This document shows, piece by piece, positions 1-5,667 of a stretch of DNA of 5,667 bases. The DNA comes from Clostridiaceae bacterium (lineage in GTDB: Bacteria > Bacillota > Clostridia > UBA1212 > DUPL01), in contig JAAYLF010000374.1 of the NCBI GenBank assembly GCA_012522035.1, positions 1-5,667 of the forward strand, read 5' to 3'. A program made the translations under genes and the position numbers. The notes beneath the pieces were generated by a model, which did not search any database, was not told where the DNA came from, and was given only the letters and a program-made list of their open reading frames with translations. Numbering within the stretch: the first letter of the stretch is position 1; each line of letters opens with the position of its first letter.

Positions 1-24
1 ATCTATAAGTAACATCAGACTTTC

Positions 25-59
25 AAAATATCAACTGAGAGATTTCGCTCTCAGTTGAT
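25..59 (-). terminator. Intrinsic terminator after the glycosidase operon
   Basis: A perfect inverted repeat (30-41 with 48-59, a 12-bp stem beginning TCAACTGAGAG, 6-base loop) lies seven bases past the TAA of the lipoprotein gene. Read on the minus strand the stem is followed by A and then TTTT (28-25). The stem is strong and well placed, but the T tract is short, so efficiency is uncertain. It would end transcription of the two-gene glycosidase operon. The plus-strand side has no comparable T tract directly after the stem. Confidence 0.8.
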
Positions 60-65
60 GACATT

Positions 66-1427
66 TTATTCTACAACAACTCTTACCTTGGTCTCAAGTC
101 CGCCATATGATACTGTAACTTCAGTAGCACCCTTGGCTTTTGGAGTAATGAAACCGTTTTCGGAGATTGAGATAAGGGTTGTGTCGTAGTTGCTGAATAA
201 GACCACACCCGTTAAATTGTTCCCTTCACCTTCCTCATGTTTTCCAAGTTCGGTTTCAGTCCATGTGTAATCTTCAAAAAAGACATGCACTCTAATTTGC
301 TTCTCTATATTTGAATCCAAAGACACTTTGTACTCATCAATGACCGGCTTTATATCATCCACCTTGTCTCTAGACAGTTTATCCTTCTTAGGATAAACAA
401 ACACCTTGAATGTAAAGCGGAAACCATCAAGTTCCACATGAACAGGTGTTATGCCTTTGAAAACAGCACTGATCCTGCCTTCCTTTATATCAATTACTTT
501 TTTATCATACCCGTAATACTTTACACCTTTGGCATTGGGGTCTGTACCAAATCCACGGAACCAGCCATCATACCATGCCAGTGGTATGGGCACATTAAGC
601 TGACCTTCATATATTTCAATAATTGTAGGTGAGACCACAAGAGCGGTACCTACAAAATCTTTCAACTCGGACAATTCCACCTTTACATATCTGTTTCTGG
701 CTTTTCTTTCAGGATCCTCATCAGATTCATCCTCATACCACGTTATTGGGTGAAAATATGTGGCCCAAACAGGCACTTCTTCACCAAAGCTGTATGAAAG
801 ATACGCAGGATCCTTAAGCCTAATATGTCCGTTTGGTCTTCCTGAAATTCCGCAGTTGTGTGCATACTGGGCAATGTTTGTCTTGATTGTTCCTGTGGGC
901 CTAAAATTGATGCCATCTACAGATTCAAATACAGCAATACAGCTGTTTGTGGTAAATCTGTCTTTGGCTGCAACCGCAACAAACTTTCCAAAATCGTCTA
1001 TGAACTTTACATCCGCAGAATCTATATTATATTTGTTGCCATCCAACACATCCCCCATGTATTCCAAAGTGGCAGGCCAGTTTGGATCCGTTGCATCAGC
1101 AATGGCAAGCCTTGTACTGTTTACAGCTTTGCCGTCTTTGTTCTTGGTTTTCCATGAGTAGTAAATGTATAACTTGTCGCCCATCAAAACAAAGCTTGGT
1201 TCGCCCGCACCCCATGTGGAAGGATCTTCATCATAGTATATGACAGGCCAGGGGTCTCCTCCCCAGCCAGAACCATTCCATTTGTCATAGGGTCCTTTGG
1301 GATCTTTGGAACGGGCAACAAACATGTTGTTTGCAACGCCTCCCAAATCCACTGTAGAAGTATAACCGAGATAATAGTATTCACCGATTTTTACAACCCC
1401 GGGGTCACAGGTGGAGTACAAATCCAT
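66..1427 (-). CDS. Downstream fragment: main propeller and Ig-like domains
   Basis: This is the 453-residue piece that a gene caller would report from the first Met after the internal stop. It contains most of the GH43-like propeller (DPG near its residue 8, AGEPS near residue 76, then the segment AHNCGISGRPNGHI) and both C-terminal Ig-like domains. The frame is open without a stop up to 1586, and no ATG, GTG or TTG codon occurs between 1586 and 1428. The bases before this ATG (GGCACTCCTGACTCC) hold no Shine-Dalgarno sequence. An independent start here is therefore unlikely, and a product starting here would lack a signal peptide and one propeller strand set including the Asp-box. Treat it as part of the interrupted gene rather than a separate gene. 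Confidence 0.4.
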   Translation of the reverse strand: MDLYSTCDPGVVKIGEYYYLGYTSTVDLGGVANNMFVARSKDPKGPYDKWNGSGWGGDPWPVIYYDEDPSTWGAGEPSFVLMGDKLYIYYSWKTKNKDGKAVNSTRLAIADATDPNWPATLEYMGDVLDGNKYNIDSADVKFIDDFGKFVAVAAKDRFTTNSCIAVFESVDGINFRPTGTIKTNIAQYAHNCGISGRPNGHIRLKDPAYLSYSFGEEVPVWATYFHPITWYEDESDEDPERKARNRYVKVELSELKDFVGTALVVSPTIIEIYEGQLNVPIPLAWYDGWFRGFGTDPNAKGVKYYGYDKKVIDIKEGRISAVFKGITPVHVELDGFRFTFKVFVYPKKDKLSRDKVDDIKPVIDEYKVSLDSNIEKQIRVHVFFEDYTWTETELGKHEEGEGNNLTGVVLFSNYDTTLISISENGFITPKAKGATEVTVSYGGLETKVRVVVE

Positions 1428-1586
1428 GGAGTCAGGAGTGCCTTGTATTGCACAGTGCTCCTCACTCCAGGTTTTCCCTCCATCCGTGGACGAGCGATAA
1501 TATATCCAATCCCATTGGCCTGCCCCACCCGGAGATGCAAACCACGCATCAATGGAACCATCGGCATTTACAAATATGGTAGGACC

Positions 1587-1790
1587 TTATCGGTAACCTT
1601 TGTTGTGCGGAGAATAGATAATATATCCTTCCTCAGCCAATGCATGGACATACTTGCTTTCATCAGGCTCAACAATTAGGTTTCCGTCTGTAAACTCCTT
1701 TGGGTCGATTGCTTTTTCTTTCGTGCAGCCATGCAGAAACACCACGACAGTAACCAACGAGAGAACAAAAAGCAAATCTCTTTTTCTCAT
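1587..1790 (-). CDS. Upstream fragment: truncated lipoprotein leader peptide
   Basis: This is the 67-residue piece before the internal TAA. It has a basic n-region (MRKRD), a hydrophobic core of about 14 residues and a lipobox LHGC, so the peptide would be exported and lipidated at Cys22. The remaining 45 residues are a tether followed by the first propeller residues (EEGYIIYSPHNKGYR). If the stop is real, the cell would make only this short lipopeptide, with no enzymatic function. It could be mistaken for a small lipoprotein gene. The in-frame continuation argues that it is the 5' end of the glycosidase gene. Confidence 0.4.
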   Translation of the reverse strand: MRKRDLLFVLSLVTVVVFLHGCTKEKAIDPKEFTDGNLIVEPDESKYVHALAEEGYIIYSPHNKGYR

Positions 1791-1801
1791 GGCAGTCCCG
1801 T

Positions 1802-3145
1802 CTAGTCTATCGTGACGATTACACCGTCGCCCGAGTCAATCTGTATTGTGTAAACACCATTAACCGGCTTCAACACTACAGGTTCACCTTTTATGTATGC
1901 CGTAACCTTTGCTTTCGAACTTGCCTTAAAGGTAACAGTGCAAGTATTCTTCTCCTTGTATGGATCCACCGAGTTAACAAACAAGGCGGCGTATCCATCA
2001 CCATCTTTTTCCTTGAAACAGCCTATGAGTACCGCATTGTCGGACTTGATGTTCTTGAACTTCTTCAGCTTCTTTATGCTGAAGTCTCTTTCCTTGTTAA
2101 CCTCATTCTGCTTTTCAAACTGAGGTGCCAGTTTGAAGTTTGTTGGTTTTCCCATAGGAACAACACCAAGATTCTTGTACTTCATAAATACATCGGAAAG
2201 ATTGTGAATCTGTCTGTTGTATTCCTGTACAATATCGTACAAAGGATTCTTGTTTCCACTGTTATCAACAATGGAAGACTTCGGAGCCCACCAGCAGGGC
2301 GTATAGCATGCATGGATTAATGATACAGCACCGTATGCAAGGGAGGTATACAGCTGCCATCCAACTTGTTCCTTCCTGAGTTCATATGTCATGTTGTTTG
2401 CCCCCGCCTGAGTTATAACCCAGAAGTCACGGCCGCTTTCCCTGCATGCATTGGCCACCAAATCCATGTTGTACAGGAAATTGTGGTATATGCCATACTC
2501 TGAATTGTCAAAAGGATAAATGTCAAAACATATGTAGTCGGTATCCACCTTCTCCACATAAAGGTCTATGTACTCTTCATATGTAGTAGTTCCAAGATAG
2601 TAGTTGTAATCGGGACAGTACATTGGATGCAGATTAAAGAATGGAATCTTTTCAGGCTTCTCTTTTCTGTACACCTCAACTATTTCTGCAAACAAATCAA
2701 AGAAATATGCTCCCGGTTCGTCATATATATCGTCACCATACAGACTTGGATAATCCTTGTATCTTGCTCCAAAGTTTTCAAAAGCCTCAATACCGTCTAC
2801 AGCTTCGCGCGGTGTGCTTGCAATATATCTTTTGGTGTTTAGGTTCTTGGCAAATATGCCAACTCCATATTCCTCGCACAACCTGTAAAACTCATCGGAG
2901 TTGCCAGTATGTATTATGTAGTCTATTCCACATTCTTTAAGTACTTTCAAATGCTCCTCCGTCATAAGGTGTGAAGCAAAGTCAAATACACCTATTGTCA
3001 ACTTGTTTCTGTCCATGGTATACATGCTTTTATCATACTCCTTGTACTGGTACTTTGGCGTATAACTGTCAAAATGTCCTGAGTATGTAGAAAAGACCAA
3101 CACCCCGACAAGCAATACACAAAGAATTTTTCTGACAATCCTCAT
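1802..3145 (-). CDS. Secreted TIM-barrel glycosidase-like protein
   Basis: This protein of 447 residues starts at ATG 3145. A longer frame reaches a TTG at 3208, but that codon overlaps the promoter -35/-10 spacer, and an AAAGGAG lies 11 bases before ATG 3145. Residues 1-22 are a signal peptide (MRIVRKILCVLLVGVLVFST) with no lipobox, so it is probably secreted. Residues about 48-325 read as a (beta/alpha)8 barrel of the clan GH-A kind. YDEPG at 141-145 offers Glu143 as a candidate acid/base, followed by FDIYPFD (207-213), FWVITQAGA (241-249) and an aromatic segment ending CYTPCWWAPK. About 355-447 is an all-beta C-terminal domain. I cannot name the family; GH42-like or an unclassified DUF are possible. 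No nucleophile Glu is obvious, and Gln246 stands at a position where one might be expected. It is first in an operon with the lipoprotein glycosidase, so both likely act on one extracellular glycan. Confidence 0.8.
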   Translation of the reverse strand: MRIVRKILCVLLVGVLVFSTYSGHFDSYTPKYQYKEYDKSMYTMDRNKLTIGVFDFASHLMTEEHLKVLKECGIDYIIHTGNSDEFYRLCEEYGVGIFAKNLNTKRYIASTPREAVDGIEAFENFGARYKDYPSLYGDDIYDEPGAYFFDLFAEIVEVYRKEKPEKIPFFNLHPMYCPDYNYYLGTTTYEEYIDLYVEKVDTDYICFDIYPFDNSEYGIYHNFLYNMDLVANACRESGRDFWVITQAGANNMTYELRKEQVGWQLYTSLAYGAVSLIHACYTPCWWAPKSSIVDNSGNKNPLYDIVQEYNRQIHNLSDVFMKYKNLGVVPMGKPTNFKLAPQFEKQNEVNKERDFSIKKLKKFKNIKSDNAVLIGCFKEKDGDGYAALFVNSVDPYKEKNTCTVTFKASSKAKVTAYIKGEPVVLKPVNGVYTIQIDSGDGVIVTID

Positions 3146-3156
3146 ACCTTTTACCG

Positions 3157-3163
3157 CTCCTTT
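3157..3163 (-). promoter_or_regulatory. Ribosome binding site of the TIM-barrel gene
   Basis: AAAGGAG on the minus strand stands 11 bases before ATG 3145. The spacing is a little long but the match to the anti-Shine-Dalgarno sequence is good. It favours the ATG at 3145, which opens a typical signal peptide, over the upstream TTG at 3208, which has no such site. Confidence 0.65.
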
Positions 3164-3189
3164 ACATTCCTTTTTCCTTTGATATAAAA

Positions 3190-3219
3190 ATATTAGCTGA
3201 ACAAACAAGATAATGTCAA
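3190..3219 (-). promoter_or_regulatory. Candidate sigma-A promoter of the glycosidase operon
   Basis: On the minus strand a perfect -35 TTGACA (3219-3214) is followed after 18 bases by TAATAT (3195-3190), which matches four of six -10 positions. Transcription would begin near 3183, giving a leader of about 38 bases before ATG 3145 that contains the AAAGGAG site. It lies in the gap between hicA and the glycosidase gene, where no terminator is visible, so some read-through from hicA is also possible. A 12-bp palindrome (3221-3232) abuts the -35 box and may be an operator. Confidence 0.6.
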
Positions 3220-3220
3220 T

Positions 3221-3232
3221 TACATAAATGTA
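3221..3232. repeat. 12-bp palindrome next to the -35 box
   Basis: TACAT-AA-ATGTA has two perfect 5-base arms around a 2-base centre. It is separated by one base from the TTGACA of the glycosidase promoter and lies just past the hicA stop codon. The position just upstream of a -35 box suits an activator or repressor dimer. A 12-base A+T-rich palindrome can also arise by chance, so the regulatory reading is only a suggestion. Confidence 0.35.
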
Positions 3233-3242
3233 TTTTTCCTAC

Positions 3243-3440
3243 TTATCCGACAACAATATTGTGTTCCTTGATTAATCTCAAGGCAATCATGGAGTTTAGT
3301 TTCCTTGGCACTGCCATTTTTGCCTTTCCGTTTGTCCATATCTGATGGGAGCCTTTTCCGCTTCTATGCTTGTACCAACCATTTTGCACCAGGATCCTCT
3401 CCCATTCATGCATTTTCCATTCCCGTTGAATTCTATTCAC
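3243..3440 (-). CDS. hicA: HicA-type toxin (mRNA interferase family), solitary
   Basis: A small basic protein of 65 residues. HicA toxins have a double-stranded-RNA-binding-like fold and cut mRNA using a conserved His, and are normally held inactive by HicB. The family pattern is visible: WERILVQNGWYKHRSGKGSH (13-32) with GSH giving the likely catalytic His32, a short beta strand (QIWTNGKAKMAVP, 33-45), and a C-terminal helix LNSMIALRLIKEHNI (48-62). Length is typical. The start chosen is GTG at 3440, because GGAGG stands eight bases before it. The frame itself reaches a GTG at 3488 without a ribosome site, and an internal ATG at 3413 would still retain the core. No hicB-like frame is visible in the gaps on either side, so the toxin is orphaned, inactive, or controlled from elsewhere. 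Family assignment is fairly sure; activity is not. Confidence 0.75.
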   Translation of the reverse strand: MNRIQREWKMHEWERILVQNGWYKHRSGKGSHQIWTNGKAKMAVPRKLNSMIALRLIKEHNIVVG

Positions 3441-3446
3441 ATGAAA

Positions 3447-3454
3447 CACCTCCC
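3447..3454 (-). promoter_or_regulatory. Strong ribosome binding site of hicA
   Basis: GGGAGGTG on the minus strand holds a seven-base match to the anti-Shine-Dalgarno sequence. Its GGAGG lies eight bases before GTG 3440, which opens the hicA frame, and six bases before ATG 3442, which reads ATG-TGA and stops at once. The two start codons overlap (ATGTG). This site decides the hicA start against the GTG at 3488 and the ATG at 3413. Confidence 0.7.
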
Positions 3455-3575
3455 AAAACTTTTTTAAACGCAGGTTTTTTCCCTGCACTATATATGTAAT
3501 TTAAGACGCTGCATTTTCTTCTATAAGTGGTATTTCTTAGGAGTTTTATTTAAACTTTCTGTTAATTTTGAGTTG

Positions 3576-3628
3576 AAAAATGCAAATAAAGACCCACATC
3601 AAGTCATCCTTGAATGTGGGCATTTGCA
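3576..3628 (-). terminator. Two-tier hairpin terminator after the ATPase/RloB unit
   Basis: The inner stem pairs CCCACAT (3593-3599) with ATGTGGG (3614-3620) and CAAG (3600-3603) with CTTG (3609-3612), with one bulged A at 3613 and a 5-base loop. An outer 7-bp stem pairs TGCAAAT (3581-3587) with ATTTGCA (3622-3628) across an asymmetric internal loop. On the minus strand the outer stem runs directly into TTTTT (3580-3576). It begins 48 bases after the TAG of the RloB gene, so it fits an intrinsic terminator for that unit. The plus-strand flank (CGTAG) has no T run, which argues against terminating the other way. Confidence 0.75.
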
Positions 3629-3676
3629 CGTAGTTTCCTGACCTAGTCCAATTATTATCAAACATAATAGCGGGTT

Positions 3677-4393
3677 CTACTCATAATGTTTTGTTCTAAG
3701 CATCTCAATAAATGCACCCATGTTACAACCTATTTTATTCAACATGCTATTTACATCTTCACAGATATTCTTTTCTTCATTAATTGCAATATCTACTTTG
3801 CACATTAGTCTTGCAAAATCCTCTGCATTCTTACCCTTTGTGCTAAACCCAAGTGCTTTTGAAGCCAAATCACTTGTATATGTGTGTTTTTGGCTAATAT
3901 GTCCATTTTTTAATATGTCTTCCTGGTTGGGTCTTATGTATAAATTGTAAGCATTTGCTTTATGTAATAACAACCACAAGTCATAGCAAGGGTTTGAAAC
4001 TACAGGTATCTCATCTTCTTTTATTTTTCTTAATATTTCCTTGTACTCTCTTTCTTCAATCTTGTTAAAAATGTCTAAGTCAAACACTATTACAAATCTA
4101 TCATCTTTAGTATAAGTAGAGTTTTCATCCGCCTTAAGCTCCTGTCGTTTGCTTTCAGCTAATTCAAGAAGTTTCTTAGGATTACTCCATCCAGCATGCT
4201 CCCCCGTTTTCTCTAGAGGGATAATCTCTATGGAATCATGTATCCCTAAGCTTTTTTTGTGCTTACACAGCTCTGTAAAATAAAACCACTCTGTATTCTG
4301 ACCTTCACATAAGACATAGTACTTAACTCTATATTCACCAGTCTGCTTAACATCAGCCTCTCTTGTAAGAGGACGATATTCGCGAAGGGGCAT
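3677..4393 (-). CDS. rloB: RloB-family TOPRIM-like protein (AbiLii-type partner)
   Basis: A protein of 238 residues, typical length for the RloB family. The N-terminal part carries a TOPRIM-like pattern: Glu30 in YYVLCEGQNTEWFYF (25-39), then an acidic FDLD (104-107, Asp105 and Asp107) after the hydrophobic strand RFVIV. These would bind a divalent metal for nucleic-acid cleavage. SNPCYDLWLLLH (133-144) matches the family block that, as I recall it, usually reads SNPxFELW; here Asp138 replaces Glu. The start ATG overlaps the ATPase stop by one base (TAATG), and AGGGGTG (4407-4401) lies seven bases before it, so the two are translationally coupled. RloB proteins occur with RloA-type ATPases in restriction-modification loci and as AbiLii in AbiL phage-exclusion systems. 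The likely job is the effector of an ATPase-gated defence complex. Family is confident; biochemical activity is inferred. Confidence 0.85.
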   Translation of the reverse strand: MPLREYRPLTREADVKQTGEYRVKYYVLCEGQNTEWFYFTELCKHKKSLGIHDSIEIIPLEKTGEHAGWSNPKKLLELAESKRQELKADENSTYTKDDRFVIVFDLDIFNKIEEREYKEILRKIKEDEIPVVSNPCYDLWLLLHKANAYNLYIRPNQEDILKNGHISQKHTYTSDLASKALGFSTKGKNAEDFARLMCKVDIAINEEKNICEDVNSMLNKIGCNMGAFIEMLRTKHYE

Positions 4394-5667
4394 TATTCTT
4401 CACCCCTTTCTTGCTCTATCTCTGCAAAAATAGGCAAAGCTCCGTACCTTCCTTCCAGATAAGCTTTATCAAGTTTGCGATCATACCTTTCACTAAACTT
4501 ATCCAGCGAATAAATTTCTGATGCATTATGTTCATTCTTTTCTACAAACCAGATTTCATCTCTTCTAAATATATTCTGCGACATCATGGACGTTTCATGA
4601 GTTGTGAAAATGAGCTGAGTCCTCTTTCCTTTTGCATGTTTTATGAATAACTGAATTAGTCTTTCACTTACCTTAGGATGCAAGCTCCTCTCCAGCTCAT
4701 CAACAATATATACACCTCCTTCTTTGTTCTGAATAACTATCCGCAATAATTCAAATATCCGCTTCGTTCCATCAGACTCTTCGGAAAAAGTAAAATCAAA
4801 AACACTGTTTTTATGATTAAGTATAATAGTGGTCACTGTTACTTTGCTCTCTTTATCCCACTCTATCCGATACCACCCTGTAGGACCAGACAAAATCAAT
4901 CCATAACAACTACTCTCACCTTGGTGTTCCTCCAAACTATTGCATATTTTATTATAAATATGTTCTGGAACTCTTTCTTTCAGCTCTTCAAACTCAATAT
5001 TTTCCTCTCTTATATTTACAATGCCTGTATCGAAACTATTAACAGCCTTAAGAAACAATTGAAAACTACTATCACTTTCTTCGTAACATTTAAGACTCTT
5101 TATTGTTGAATCAGGCATAATGAACTCAATATCTTCTGAAAAGAATTTATAGACTACAACAAAGCATTTATAGTTCTTCTTTCCTATAGCCTTTTTACTC
5201 TCATTTATGGTCTTCAAGAACAATACTCTGTCTTTATCTAAAAAGTCATTAATGACTTGTAGCGAATTTGCTTCCTCATCCGATAGGTTCAAGTAGAGTT
5301 TGTTCAGACTCAAACTATATGAACCTGACTTGTCTTTCACTCTCTCAAAAATGCACTCCTGTTTGTCTTTATCTGGATTTAGTCTGTAAAGCCACTCAGC
5401 AACAACTGTGCGCTGTGACAAAATGGCAGAAAAACCGTATGCATAAAACATTTCATTAACACAAAACTCAAACTCAAAAGTTGACGGCTTGTGTTTATTC
5501 GCTTCTTTTAGCTTGCAAAACTGGTTGGAAGCACTAACAGGAATCTCTGCATTAATAACATGGCAAGCAAACCCCATCGCTTCAACAAGCTTGCTTTTTC
5601 CAGATGCATTTGCACCAAAAATGGCGCTTACTTTAAGTAAATCAACATTTTCAACACTATATAAATG
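4393..5667 (-). CDS. AAA15/COG1106-type ATPase (RloA/AbiLi-like), 5' end outside the window
   Basis: A partial gene with 424 residues visible and the start lost beyond 5667. An ATG at 5577 could be taken for the start, but the frame stays open upstream and encodes the Walker A motif GANASGKS (visible residues 18-25), so that ATG is internal. About 25-30 N-terminal residues are probably missing. A long insertion-like middle separates this from the second half: signature-like ESDGTKR (297-303), Walker B VYIVDELE (319-326, Asp323 and Glu324), the following SLHP, and H-loop TTHE with His357. The tail RRDEIWFVEK and YLEGRYGALP is characteristic of this ABC/SMC-like ATPase group. Its stop overlaps the start of the RloB gene, so the two form one unit. 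The expected role is sensing infection or DNA and gating the RloB partner by ATP hydrolysis, as in RloA/RloB or AbiL loci. All ATPase motifs are intact. Confidence 0.9.
   Translation of the reverse strand, partial: HLYSVENVDLLKVSAIFGANASGKSKLVEAMGFACHVINAEIPVSASNQFCKLKEANKHKPSTFEFEFCVNEMFYAYGFSAILSQRTVVAEWLYRLNPDKDKQECIFERVKDKSGSYSLSLNKLYLNLSDEEANSLQVINDFLDKDRVLFLKTINESKKAIGKKNYKCFVVVYKFFSEDIEFIMPDSTIKSLKCYEESDSSFQLFLKAVNSFDTGIVNIREENIEFEELKERVPEHIYNKICNSLEEHQGESSCYGLILSGPTGWYRIEWDKESKVTVTTIILNHKNSVFDFTFSEESDGTKRIFELLRIVIQNKEGGVYIVDELERSLHPKVSERLIQLFIKHAKGKRTQLIFTTHETSMMSQNIFRRDEIWFVEKNEHNASEIYSLDKFSERYDRKLDKAYLEGRYGALPIFAEIEQERGEE

Larger units (their letters stand above)
66..1790 (-). pseudogene. 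GH43-like beta-propeller lipoprotein with two Ig-like domains, interrupted by an in-frame TAA
   Basis: One reading frame of 574 codons runs from ATG at 1790 to TAA at 66-68, broken only by TAA at 1587-1589 (codon 68). Residues 1-22 form a lipoprotein signal: MRKR, a hydrophobic run, and lipobox LHGC with Cys22 for lipidation. About 69-370 looks like a glycosidase beta-propeller: an Asp-box at 101-108 (STDGGKTW), a GH43-like DPG with possible catalytic Asp129 before YYYLGYTS, and AGEPS with Glu197. About 385-465 and 487-574 resemble bacterial Ig-like (BIg2) domains. The expected role is a surface-anchored glycosidase; substrate and exact family are unknown. It lies 11 bases after the stop of the upstream glycosidase-like gene and has only a weak ribosome site (GGGA), suggesting coupled translation. 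The sequence is intact on both sides of the stop, so this is a recent nonsense mutation (for example CAA to TAA), a sequence error, or a read-through. Confidence 0.8.

Noticed and set aside
438..1161. Overlapping plus-strand open frames, the longest at 760-1161
   Set aside because: They lie antisense within the glycosidase lipoprotein gene, show no family motif, and look like by-products of its codon usage. The other plus-strand frames in the window are rejected for the same reasons.
1587..1589. Selenocysteine or pyrrolysine recoding at the internal stop
   Set aside because: The codon is TAA, not TGA or TAG, and no SECIS-like stem or other recoding signal is evident just downstream.
3146..3208. 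TTG start at 3208 giving a 468-residue TIM-barrel protein
   Set aside because: It has no ribosome site and lies in the spacer of the predicted promoter. It would also put 21 charged residues before a clear signal peptide that begins at ATG 3145.
3471..3485. Small hairpin CAGG-N7-CCTG upstream of hicA
   Set aside because: Four base pairs only, with a T run inside the loop rather than after the stem; too weak to call a terminator or operator.
3486..3575. Promoter for hicA around the TATATA at about 3490-3500
   Set aside because: A TATATA-like -10 exists on the minus strand, but no acceptable -35 is found 16-18 bases before it, so no promoter was called.
3581..3628. CRISPR repeat or insertion-sequence end
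   Set aside because: The hairpin occurs once in the window, with no spacer-repeat periodicity, target duplication or transposase nearby.
4393..5577. ATPase starting at ATG 5577
   Set aside because: The same frame is open to the window edge and encodes the Walker A motif upstream of that ATG, so the gene is truncated by the window and not by its start.

Overview
The window reads almost entirely on the minus strand and looks like an accessory stretch of a low-to-moderate G+C Gram-positive genome, most likely a clostridium. The signs are strong GGAGG-type ribosome binding sites, a TTGACA-type promoter, a Lys/Arg-rich lipoprotein signal peptide, and secreted glycosidase-like proteins with bacterial Ig-like domains. 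The species cannot be read from the sequence; a polysaccharide-degrading Clostridia member is a guess from the gene content.

Layout in transcription order, from high to low coordinates. (1) 5667-4393 is an AAA15/COG1106-type ATPase that enters from outside the window. It carries Walker A, a signature-like motif, Walker B and an H-loop. (2) 4393-3677 is an RloB-family TOPRIM-like protein whose start overlaps the ATPase stop by one base (TAATG). Together they form a two-gene ATPase plus nuclease-like cassette of the RloA/RloB or AbiL type, probably anti-phage. A two-tier hairpin with a T5 tail (3576-3628) closes the unit. (3) 3440-3243 is a solitary HicA-type toxin gene. Its start is a GTG fixed by a strong Shine-Dalgarno sequence, and no hicB is visible on either side. 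(4) A candidate sigma-A promoter with an adjacent 12-bp palindrome (3190-3232) leads into 3145-1802, a secreted TIM-barrel glycosidase-like protein. (5) 1790-66 is a lipoprotein with a GH43-like beta-propeller and two Ig-like domains. It is interrupted at codon 68 by an in-frame TAA. A hairpin terminator (25-59) ends the operon.

The two halves do different jobs. The right half looks like a defence or stress module (ATPase, TOPRIM-like partner, HicA). The left half is an extracellular carbohydrate-active operon of one exported enzyme and one lipid-anchored enzyme 11 bases apart, presumably acting on the same glycan, which I cannot identify. The most notable points are the in-frame stop in an otherwise intact reading frame, the probable defence pair, and the orphan HicA with overlapping ATG/GTG start signals. 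No tRNA, rRNA, CRISPR array, insertion sequence or attachment site is visible, and no gene-free stretch exceeds 300 bases.
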